A DNA stretch of 64,000 nt, from positions 374,546,114 through 374,610,113 of the forward strand of contig CM077676.1 of assembly GCA_039707655.1 (NCBI GenBank). The letters run 5' to 3'. Shown in pieces: positions 45,101-52,980 of the stretch. The stretch's first letter is position 1; each line of letters starts with the position of its first letter. A program made the translations under genes and the position numbers. The stretch is from Elymus sibiricus. Taxonomy: Eukaryota > Streptophyta > Magnoliopsida > Poales > Poaceae. Under the pieces are notes generated by a model. It did no database searches, had not been told where the DNA came from, and saw nothing but the letters and a program-made list of their open reading frames with translations.

Positions 45101-45516
45101 TCGAACTTCAACTTCTCCCTTTCACTTTGGCATTGTCTCTTTGCATCAACAATGACCCAGCGAAGATCATCATCGGGCACATCGTCTGGTTCCTCTTGAT
45201 CTTCAGCTTCCCCCGTTGCAGTATCACCGTATTCAGGGGGATAGTTGTCATCATCCTCTTCTTCTTCGTTGTCTTCCATCATAACCCCTCTTTCTCCGTG
45301 CTTGGTCCAAACATTATAGTGTGGCATGAAACCCTTCTCAAGCAGGTGGACGTGAAGGGTTTTCAAATTAGAGCAATCCTTCGTATTCTCACAGACAAGG
45401 CATGGACAATACATAAAACCATTCTGCTTGTTTGCCTCAGCCACTTCGAGAAATTTATGCAGGCCCTCAAGATACTCGGAGGTGCGTCGGTCACCGTACA
45501 TCCATTGCCGGTTCAT
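42049..45516 (-). CDS. CACTA transposase, TNP2 type
   Basis: This single long exon of 1155 codons has no stop or frameshift. The start at 45516 (MNRQWMYGDRRTSEY) directly follows a TGCACGCAG acceptor, implying a 5' UTR intron, and matches the usual start of these proteins. Domains in order are: transposase-associated region (about 1-75, with CPCLVC), acidic linker, Transposase_21 core (about 220-600, with ACPVCGALRYK, GLSADGINPFG and HACTHCLDD), DUF4218 (about 680-805, FPFERFMGVLKKYVRNRARP) and DUF4216 (about 980-1010). The protein acts in the nucleus to cut the CACTA ends. The last ~35 residues come from the 340-bp repeat and are probably not part of the ancestral protein. TATA at 46503 and terminal repeats lie upstream. 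It is likely functional as far as sequence shows. Confidence 0.92.
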   Translation of the reverse strand: MNRQWMYGDRRTSEYLEGLHKFLEVAEANKQNGFMYCPCLVCENTKDCSNLKTLHVHLLEKGFMPHYNVWTKHGERGVMMEDNEEEEDDDNYPPEYGDTATGEAEDQEEPDDVPDDDLRWVIVDAKRQCQSEREKLKFDRMLEDHKKGLYPNCEDDNTKLGTTLELLQWKAGNGVSDNGFGKLLKIMKKKLPKDNELPDSTYEAKKVLCPLGLEVQKIHACPNDCILYRGEYEDLNACPVCGALRYKIRRDDSGDVEGERSRKRVPAKVMWYAPIIPRLKRLFRNKEHAKLMRWHKEDRKKDGKLREPADGSQWRKIERRWGDFAGDARNVWFGLSADGINPFGEQSSNHSTWPVTLCIYNLPPWLCMKQKFIMMPVLIQGPKQPDNDIDVYLRPLVEELLQLWNGEGVRVWDEHKQEEFDLHALLFVTINDWPALSNLSGQTNKGYHACTHCLDDTDSIYLDKCRKNVYLGHHRFLPTSHQCRKKGKHFKGEADHRKKPALRTGDHILDMVNDLQVIFGKGPGGLSVPTDDAGRAPMWKKKSIFWDLPYWKDLEVRSAIDVMHVTKNLCVNLLGFLGVYGKTKDTPEAREEQQRVHEKDGMHPKQYEGPASYALTKEEKEIFFECLLSMKVPSGFSSNIKGIINMAEKKFQNLKSHDCHVIMTQLLPVALRGLLPENVRLAIVKLCAFLNAIYQKVIDLDILPRLKNDLVQCLVSFELVFPPSFFNIMTHMLVHLVDEIAILGPVFLHNMFPFERFMGVLKKYVRNRARPEGSISMGHQTEEVIGFCVDFIPGLKPIGLPQSRYEGRLTGKGTVGADAIICRDGHSWAQAHYTVLQNSTLVTPYVNEHKNFLRSKHPEQSDDWITCEHIRTFGSWLQTHLMGNNIVGDELYSLARGPSSTVLTYQGYEINGNTFYTIAQDQKSTNQNSGVRFDAATNRGKDTYYGYIVDIWELDYGHDFKVPLFRCKWVNLSGGGVQVDPQYGMTTVALNNLRYTDEPFILANDVAQVFYVKDMSTKPRKRKDKEANTSYDEPKRHIVLSGKRDIVGVEGKTDMSEDYEKYHEIPPFKVKANPSTLLNDEDYPWLRRNKQGTHAKKKRRLSLHNYSDDDFDLEYHCSYMSRNEMPFVTYEFSSETVILRKRLSILYTKCIQFLP

Positions 45517-46502
45517 CTGCGTGCATTTTATAATTAAGTGTATCAAAAACCATTACAGAACATCATGAATAGAGAAGTGACTAAATTAATACAAGTTCAT
45601 CATCACATTAAAACCAAAGTACAGTAGTGATCAAATGTTATTACTAAAAAAATAAATACATAAAGTTCATACATATATAGTTCTCATAGAACAACATATA
45701 GCTCTCTAGAGCATCTAATTAAAACATACATTGAAACTACGAAAAACAACAACAAATGCGATCATAATCGCAACTAAGGTAACAATTGATCCAACGGCAT
45801 AATGATACCAAGCCTCATTATGAATGGCATATTTTCTAATCTTTATAATCTTCAAGCGCATTGCGATCATAAAGATAATATACCACATCCGAATCATAGA
45901 CAGGACGAGGGCCGACGGGGGCGGATACCAAAGTCATGGCACTATATAATAACAAACAATAATAAAAGTAAGAAAATTATACAAGTATCTATCTAAATCA
46001 TACAAGTAAGAATTTTTTTCTTTTAAAAAGAAGATAAGAACAAGAGGCTCACCACGGTGGTGCCGGCGACGAGATCGGCGCAGGCGATCGACGGCGGTGA
46101 GGACGGGGATGGGGACGGCACCCTACACATGTGCAGACTCTAAGAAGTTAATTTCAGCTCAAATTGTGCATCTAAATCAAAAGAACTCCCACATACACTC
46201 CTCCACTAAAACCCACAAACCACTCTGCTTCTACAGCATTTGAAATGAGCTAAACTAGCAGTGAGAGATGAAACGATGAAGTTGCTAACCTTTTAGAACA
46301 CTTGTGTAGTTGGTGCACCGCCAAACCTAGGCAAATCTTGGGAAAAATGGAGCTGGGAGGTCGAGCTTGGAGAGGAGAAAGCTTAAGTGTGACTCGGGCA
46401 TTTCATCGAACACCTCATGTGCATAGGAGGTGAGAGCAGAGCAGCACACACCTCCCACACCGGCCAGCCAAAAAACAGAGGAGTGAGCGGGCAGGGAAGA
46501 GC
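45517..46502 (-). other. Leader and probable 5' UTR intron of the transposase gene
   Basis: It runs from the TATA box to the acceptor before the start codon. It holds A/T-rich DNA and a G-rich stretch (46060-46120, GGACGGGGATGGGGACGG) that would be a plausible first-exon region. No other gene is seen. Confidence 0.5.
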
Positions 46503-46510
46503 ATATATAT
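46503..46510 (-). promoter_or_regulatory. TATA box of the transposase gene
   Basis: CCTATATATATGC on the minus strand lies ~10 bp inside the right subterminal array and upstream of the transposase leader. Confidence 0.6.
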
Positions 46511-46514
46511 AGGC

Positions 46515-46760
46515 ATCTCTTTAGTCCCGGTTCGTGGCTAGAACCGGGACTGAAGACTGACCTTTAGTCCCGGTTCCAGACACCAACTGGGACTAAAGGG
46601 GTTGCGCCAGGAGCGAGGCCCTTTAGTCCCGGTTGGTGGCTGGAACCGGGACTAAAGGTCCCAGTCGAACCGGGACTGGTGCCTGCCGAGGCCCGGCCTG
46701 CGTCCTGGCCGCTCGAACCGGGACTGATGCACGCATTAGTCCCGGTTTGTAACAGAACCA
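46515..46760. repeat. Right subterminal repeat array of CACTA element 2
   Basis: Repeated CTTTAGTCCCGGTT and AACCGGGACT words occur in both orientations (for example 46519, 46562, 46622, 46641), mirroring the left end. Confidence 0.85.
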
Positions 46761-46810
46761 GGACTGTTGCTCTGATCTGGCCTGGACCAATGCCCTGTTT
46801 TGTACTAGTG

Positions 46811-46813
46811 GCA
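46811..46813. repeat. 3-bp target duplication of CACTA element 2 (right)
   Basis: GCA follows the CACTAGTG end at 46810 and matches 34439-34441. Confidence 0.85.
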
Positions 46814-46985
46814 GTTCAAACATAGGTATCCTGCCTCATTGGTGAAAAATTAAAGGTTGCCAAAGAGGACTAGCTGCCATGATGCACAGTACAAACATAG
46901 GTATCCTGCCCTATTGGCAAAAGGTAAGGTTACCAAAGAAGACTAGTCGCCATGATGCACAGTCTAAACATGGGTATCCTACTTA
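46814..46985. repeat. ~75-bp tandem repeat of Gypsy element 2, remaining units
   Basis: After the tail of unit 1, units start at TATCCTGCC around 46829 and 46904, each with GGTTGCCAAAGAGGACTAG or a close variant and CCATGATGCACAGT. The last unit decays after TATCCTACTTAATTATG. Confidence 0.8.
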
Positions 46986-48050
46986 ATTATGATCATTGCA
47001 ATAAAGTCGGCTTATCTGGACCCCAGATGTTTTGTAGTAGTAGCATTGTCTCCTGTATATCCTATGCTGAGCTTTTCCATGATCATATGGTTAGTTGGGG
47101 GCTTCCAACTCATCGAGTTTAGCTTACAAAACCCTTTTAACCTGGCAAAAAGCCAAACTTTACTTGGTTAAAACTGCCTGTTAGCAAGATGCTACTCCGA
47201 AAAGGTGACCCGGCGCACGCCTGATGAGTCAATCACAGAGGTGACCCTGAATTCATCAGAGTTAAAACGTCAGTTGGTCACATGAGAGCCGGCTTTCAGA
47301 GAACTAGGATAAACCAAAAGAGGTTAAAAAACCCTGCTTCCATAGGAAGCGAAACCAAGACTCGAGCCTCGAAAGCCGGTCTTATGCCGTGCCTTGAAAG
47401 CCAGCGTTTTTATACTCTGTTATCATACACATACATCATCATACATTCCATCATCATACATTGCATCATCATACAATGCATCATATATACATGTCTATAT
47501 TTTTTATGTCGCAGGAGCCGGTCTTCAAACCCGGTTACACTGTAACTCCGGAGGAACAAACAAATCTTTGATAGCCAAAATGGCCGGGTTTTATATGGTT
47601 CATCAAAACCAGTTTCAAATAACATGGTTATCACTGCCGATTTTGAAAAAATTGCAGGTACATATTTACTATATCTACAAAACCGGCTTACAATTGAGAG
47701 CCGGGTCTTCATCATGGTTTATCATAACCAGTATTAAATGATTGAGGTTTTCAAAGTCGGCTCAAGGAGATGATTATTTCCTTCTAAATCCAAAACGCTG
47801 GCTTACAGTAAGGAGCAGGGTTTAATAAATTACCAGTGGCAATTCACAATTTGGATTATTCTGATGCTGCAAAGGAGAACAAAATTCAAACAAGGATATC
47901 ATGGCAACTGGATTTATTAAAGGCAATGAAATATGAAGTGTTATGCAAGGCAGCACTCATGATGGATTTAGCAACAAATTCAGCGTTGATATGCAAAGTA
48001 CCCAGCAACATCATTCAGACAAACTGTCCCTCAGACTCAGGCAATACAAC
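46986..48050. other. Right internal domain of Gypsy element 2, no gene recognised
   Basis: The frames are short. A simple ACATCATCATACATTGCATC-type repeat is at 47431-47482. GCCGG/CCGG-rich words of the same style as the LTR recur. No gag or pol similarity is visible. Confidence 0.5.
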
Positions 48051-48680
48051 CCGGCACTTGGGGGCTACAGTGGATCTGATTTTATTCTACAATGGAAGGA
48101 ATAGTCCCGAGTCGCCGCAGGCACACGACCCGGCACTTGGGGGCTACATTATTCAAATCAAAATTACATTAAGTATGAAAGTCCCATGTCACTGCAAGCA
48201 TGCACCACGGCACTTGGGGGCTAATGCATTGTCATTTTAAAAGTACTTTCATTGAAGACCCGGCTCACTATTAATAGTAACCCGACCCTTGGGGGCTACA
48301 GTCATTGACTCTACAGATAGTTCAAGTTCCAGATTGATGAGAATGGCTAAACCGGCCCTTGGGGGCTACATTATTTGCAGCTATACATCTACAAACATCA
48401 CAAGCTAAGTTCAAGTCCCAGGTTGCTACAGGCAAGACAACCCGGCACTTGGGGGCTACAGCGTTCAGTTGTTTAAATAGATCATAAGGTCCAAATTGAA
48501 GACCCGGCCCATTACATACTTATGAGCCGGCCCTTGGGGGCTACACATGTGAAATGCAAACATTCAGTTTATGACTGGTGACTCAGATGAACAACCCAGA
48601 TTTCTCCAAAGTTGCAACATTTATATTTAAGCAAGTCTTAAGCTATCACTATGTTCTACTCTTAAGGCTTGGGGGCTACA
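48051..48680 (+). repeat. Reiterated polypurine-tract-like motif CCGGCACTTGGGGGCTAC
   Basis: Eight occurrences start at about 48051, 48130, 48208, 48282, 48352, 48442, 48527 and 48667, spaced 70-140 bp, all in plus orientation. They resemble the true polypurine tract at 49137-49149 (ACCTGGGGGCTAA). Confidence 0.85.
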
Positions 48681-49136
48681 GGTAATATGGATATAAGGGA
48701 GGAACACCTTCAAGTTCTCAGTTTTGAGCAAGCCGGGTCTCATATCCTTGGTGAAGAAAAACAAATTCAAGTGCCTGCTCAATATCATATGGATTTCTTA
48801 TTCCCAAGCCGAAGCATTGAAAGCTGGCTCAATATCATACGGATTTCTTATTCCTAATATTTTCGTCAAGTCTGAAGCATTGAAAGTTGGCTCAACATCA
48901 GACGAATTTCTTTTTTCCAATAATTTTATCAAGCCAAAGCATTGGAAGACAACTCAAAATGTCATATGGGTTATTTTTCCAATATTTTTCTGCGTGGAAC
49001 CAGCGTCAACAAGTTGATTCTGAAGCCAGCATGTTGATATGACAGAGACTCGGACTTTTAGGAGCTGGTTAATTGAGCGAGCCGGTCCCTTAAAATATTC
49101 TTACTTTAGGAGCTTAGCATGAATAAATTCAAGCTA

Positions 49137-49149
49137 ACCTGGGGGCTAA
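49137..49149 (+). other. Polypurine tract of Gypsy element 2
   Basis: ACCTGGGGGCTAA lies directly upstream of the 3' LTR. Confidence 0.7.
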
Positions 49150-49735
49150 TGTTGGGGATGTTCCCCACGACCAAGACCCGGCCAAATGTGTGACCTAGCC
49201 AGAAGCATGGCGGCTTCATGGGTCACCTTATTTTCCGGGTCATGGCAAGAAGACAAGAAGGGCCCAAAGGCCCAGAGTGAGACCCGGCCGAATGCCGGGT
49301 CATGGAGGAACCACGAAGGGCCGACTCATGAAGAAGGCACAAGAGGGATTGTCTTAACTTGGAAGAAAAAGACCCGGACTAGGATCCGACTTGTAATAGA
49401 AAATAGACTAGTTGTAGTCCTACTAGGACTCTACATGTAAGCCGGCCCCTTTAACTTATATAAGGAGGGGCAAGGCACCCCAAGAGGGACAAGTTAGGAG
49501 AGACAAAAAAACTAGCTCTCGAGATAGAGGTAGCGAAACATCACCCTTGTAATCGAGATCATCATCAATAGCAATCAAGCAGGATGTAGGCTTTTACCTC
49601 CGCCGTGAGGGGCCGAACCTGGGTAAAACTTGCGTCTCTCGATTCCGACCAATGCCTTCAAGCTTCCACCTAGTTGCGATGGCCTCACCACTAAGTCCTT
49701 TCACGAGGACATCTTGTCGTGACAAAACCATGACA
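49150..49735 (+). repeat. 3' LTR of Gypsy element 2
   Basis: It is 586 bp, exactly the length of the 5' LTR, with about 25 substitutions and no indel noticed. It is followed by the CATAC duplication. Confidence 0.92.
49457..49464 (+). promoter_or_regulatory. TATA box in the 3' LTR of Gypsy element 2
   Basis: TATATAAG is the conserved partner of 31829-31836. Confidence 0.55.
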
Positions 49736-49740
49736 CATAC
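49736..49740. repeat. Target-site duplication of Gypsy element 2 (right)
   Basis: CATAC, identical to 31517-31521. Confidence 0.9.
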
Positions 49741-50768
49741 CAAGAAACAACCACTCTACAAAAATTAGCAAAAACATACCAATAATTTCTTAAACCGTCG
49801 CGAAAAACTACCAAGTGCCGATTAGGCTCGTTTAAACCCATGTGGCACCTTAAGTCAACGCCGTCTGTTTGACCGGCAACTTACTACTTATGACTTGTCG
49901 GACCTACATGTCAGTCTCAAAAAAAATCCCCGAGTCACCTCCTACCTCCAGCCCGTCCACCTAGTCATCCTCAGCCATGGGAGGCAGCCACCGCCGTCGG
50001 CTGAAAGTGAGGTCAAAAGCGCCGGCGGCGCGGAGCCCATCTTGTGTTAGCTCGAAGCCAGCTCGACGCGGCGCTCGCGGCCGCTAGCTAGCCAAGCTAG
50101 CACACAACCTGTTGGATGCATCCAGCTGCTTGTGTGAAAGCTTTGCTAGCTATCTTGGCACGGCGGTGCGGCGGCTTGCTCGCGCGTGCTGCACTAAGGC
50201 CAGCCATCCAGCTCAGGCAGAGGCCAGCGCGACGGCTTGCTCGCACGTGCCGCGCTAAGGCCAGCCATCCGGCTCGGGCGGAGGCCAGCGCGGCGGCTTG
50301 CTCGCGCGTGAGCCGCGCTCGGGCCAGCCAGCTAGCCCATGCGGAGGCCAGCGCGGCGGCTTGCTCGTGCGTGAGCCGCGCTCGGGCCAGCCAGCCAGCG
50401 CGGCGGCCAGGCCGTCCGGTGGAGCGGTGGCCAGCTCGCCCATCACCGGCGCCGGCGACGAACACGCATACGAACTTTTTGAAGAAGAGGATAGATGCTC
50501 ACATGTGGGTCCCACCTGTCGTAGTAGTTAACTCTACGGTCAAACATACGGTGTTGACTTAAGGTGCGTCGTCAGCATGGACATGTGGGCCAACCCTGTC
50601 ATAAACGGGTTTAAAAGAGCCTAATCGGCACTTGGAACTAGTTTTTTTAGGAGTTTGGTAGAAGTTTTTTGGCACGGATTGAGAAATTTTTGGTATGTTT
50701 TTGCTATTTTTTGTACAATAGTTTCTTCCTAGGGTTGGTTGAAAGTGGTAGTCTTTTGTTAAATACTC
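49741..50768. mobile_element. Mutator-type TIR element, main part
   Basis: Its left end continues the inverted repeat begun at 31480 (for example TAGCAAAAACATACCA, AGTGCCGATTAGGCTC). The right end, read inverted from 50768, carries the same words in the same order, with similarity continuing through GCACCTTAAGTCAAC and GTTTGACCG, so the inverted repeats are at least ~200 bp. The interior is GC-rich without a transposase. Frames over it are repeat translations. Confidence 0.85.
50198..50410. repeat. GC-rich ~61-63-bp tandem repeat inside the TIR element
   Basis: Units begin GGCCAGCCA at 50198, 50259, 50322 and 50385, each with GAGGCCAGCGCGGCGGCTTG and CGCGCTCG. It is the core of the element between the two inverted ends. 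Confidence 0.9.
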
Positions 50769-50777
50769 TACATATTG
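50769..50777. repeat. 9-bp target duplication of the Mutator-type element (right copy)
   Basis: TACATATTG differs from the left copy CACATATTG at the first base only. Confidence 0.75.
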
Positions 50778-51009
50778 TAAGTAGGAGTGAAAGCTAAGCT
50801 TTGGAAGTCTATAAGCATGGCTAGTTACATAGTACGTGTGTGTACGTAATTCAAACTAAATATCGACCATGGGTGACTAATATCTTGATGGAAAACTCGA
50901 AAATATATGGAAATACAAACGTATTATTGATACTTGTTTCCATAAACTTGGATCTATGTTCTATTCAACGGCTGAGCATGTGGGGCCTTAGCACGATGAC
51001 TTCCCGACT

Positions 51010-51200
51010 GTCTAAAACAAGGTTTTCCTGTCTCCGGTAAGGAGGAGGATGACTGTGGTGCGCCTTCGACTGGCTCTAGTGCTCGTAGTCATCGCTAGGT
51101 GGCCTATGAATGTGTAGATGTATTTTTTCACGTCTCGTGTTCTTTGTACTGCCACGACTGATGAATAGATCGTAAGTATCTCGCAAGAAAACCTTGGTCG
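51010..51200 (+). mobile_element. Possible 3' end of a LINE
   Basis: CTCGTGTTCTTTGTACTGCC followed by GACTGATGAATAGATCG resembles the 3' UTR end of grass LINEs as I remember them. No endonuclease or reverse transcriptase is left. Confidence 0.35.
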
Positions 51201-52480
51201 AGTGTGTGTGCGAGCGAGCGATCGTGCGTGTGTGTGATATGGAGAGACTAAGGCGGAGATAAGAGAGTCATTGTGTGTGTTGTGTGTGTGTGGAAGATAG
51301 ATAGAGACCTATGGGACTTTGTGTTCTGTAACGTGGAGGCGAATAGACATAGTCACTTAGTGAGTGTGTGAGGTACGCATGCGGACATAGGGAGAGAGGT
51401 GTGAATTAGAGAGACGGGGAATTTTGGTGTGCATGTGAGTTAGAGAGAGAGAGATATAGGGATATATACCTGGAGCTGGAGAGAATATACAAGGGTGCGT
51501 GTAAAAGAGGGATCCAGATAGATGGCGTGGTGTGTGTGTGTGTCTGTGTCTGTTTTGTGCGCGCGTGCATGTGTGGAGAAGAGAGACCACTGATGATGTA
51601 AATTAGTAGGGGGTGATATGGCATGTGTGTCCAAGAGAGAGAGAGAGAGGCATGTCTAGTAGTGGGACATCGTGGGTGCGGGCGGGGGTGCGTGCTATAT
51701 ATTTGGAAGAAACATCGAGCGTGTGTGAGAAAGGGTTGCGAGAGAGAGAAAGAGAGAGTATGAGAGAGGAAGAGAGAGAGAGAGAGAGATGGAGGTCGAT
51801 TGTGTGCGAAAAGTGGCCTATAGATAGGGAGAGGAGGTCGATGGTGTTCGAAAATGGCCTATGCAGGGAGACACAAGTAAAGCGAGTCATTGTGTGCGTC
51901 AGAGAGACTTCATGAGAGATCAAAATAGATGGTGGAGAGAACATCGCGCGAGTCTGAGATCGATGATACGCTGGAGATTTATGGAGAGAGTGGCGACATA
52001 TAGAGGGAAGGAGGGTCGGGTCCGCATGTGAAGAGATGGAAAGAGGCGAGAGGTGCACAAGGAGAGGGAGGGTGTTTGTGTGTAGTGGGGGTGGTGAGTG
52101 AGATGTGTGTCAATGTGAGAGTGAGAGATGGTGGAGAGCGTGCGAGAGCCAGATATACGTAGGGAGAAAGATGTTGGGGCAGTGTGTTTTGTGTGTATGG
52201 GAAAGATACTAGACGGCTATAGAGTGCATGCTTGGGAAAGATAGATGTCGAGAGACCTAGAGAGTGGGGGAACAGATGTGTGCATGTCCGAGAGACGAAG
52301 AGATAGAGACCTATATTAGGGTTCAGACATAGAAGAGAGAGAGAGAGGGGGGGATAATGTGTGCGTGTGTTTGTGTCCGGGGGAGAGAAAGGCTTGTGTG
52401 GGGAGGATAGGGGCCGAGGTGGTGTGCTTCAGATAAAGAGTGAGGGGTGTATGTCTGAGAGATATAGACATAATTAAAAT
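51195..52480. repeat. Long GA/GT-rich low-complexity tract
   Basis: The plus strand is dominated by GAGAGA, GTGTGT and GAGATA words for about 1.3 kb with few C residues. Pure runs include (GA)n at 51634-51648 and 51770-51789. Frames across it are low-complexity and not genes. Confidence 0.85.
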
Positions 52481-52980
52481 ACATGGTCAAGAGTGTGTGC
52501 ACTCATGCTTGATCATTTTTTTCTTCATATTTTTGGACTATGAGATAGCGATACTTTTGAACATGCGAGGTATATTTTGAAGTACCAGAATTACTGACCT
52601 AAGATTGGAAATTCTGAATTCGACTGCATTATTAGCTTTTTTCAATTCATTTAAATGGGGGTACAATTTTTAACCCAATTGCGTGATTTCAAATTCATAT
52701 ATCAAACCTAGAGATATAGACATACGGTCGTGTTCAAACCTTGTAATCATCCACTTTATTCATACCCATACATATTTGTTTGTGTCATCATATTTAGGAG
52801 AAACACATTCGAAATTTCATTTGAATCGGAGCATATGATGGTATTTGCTTTGCACTAGCTCAATGATCCATATTTGAATTGAATGGACAATCTAAGTTTC
52901 GAGTTGGAGACATTGATTTTCGAAACTTGCACCTTTTTTTCTCGCGTGCACAACAAATAAATACTCGGCCATGATATCAT
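52481..52980. other. A/T-rich DNA, no feature recognised
   Basis: There is no coding frame, terminal repeat or RNA gene that I can support. Confidence 0.4.

Larger units (their letters stand above)
34442..46810 (-). mobile_element. CACTA DNA transposon, near-complete, 12.4 kb
   Basis: The ends are CACTAGTAGAAAAAGAGCC at 34442 and, inverted, CACTAGTACAAAACAGGGC at 46810, with a 3-bp GCA target duplication. Subterminal arrays of TTTAGTCCCGGTT in both orientations lie at both ends. Two minus-strand genes are present: an intact TNP2-type transposase (42049-45516) and a second gene with a Transposase_24-like N-terminal part and a Ulp1-like protease (35068-38844) with one stop. Both genes, both ends and the binding sites are nearly intact, so the copy is close to autonomous. 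It sits inside Gypsy element 2 and is thus the youngest layer here. Confidence 0.93.
31522..49735 (+). mobile_element. Non-autonomous Gypsy-type LTR element with nested CACTA
   Basis: Two 586-bp LTRs (31522-32107 and 49150-49735), starting TGTTGGGGATG and ending ACGACA/ATGACA, are flanked by a perfect CATAC target duplication. A primer binding site of the TGGCGCC type follows the left LTR. Without the CACTA at 34442-46810 the internal domain is about 4.67 kb and shows no gag or pol, so it depended on another element. The LTRs differ at about 25 of 586 sites by my count (~4%), implying an insertion about 1.6 million years old at the usual grass LTR rate. The superfamily assignment rests on the TGGCGCC-type primer site and is less certain than the structure. 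Confidence 0.88.

Noticed and set aside
50097..50562. Ala/Arg/Ser-rich open frames in the TIR element
   Set aside because: They are translations of the GC-rich tandem repeat in several frames and cross the inverted end.
51613..52058. Long low-complexity frames in the GA/GT tract
   Set aside because: Composed of Arg/Glu or Ser/Leu/His repeats from simple sequence; not credible proteins.
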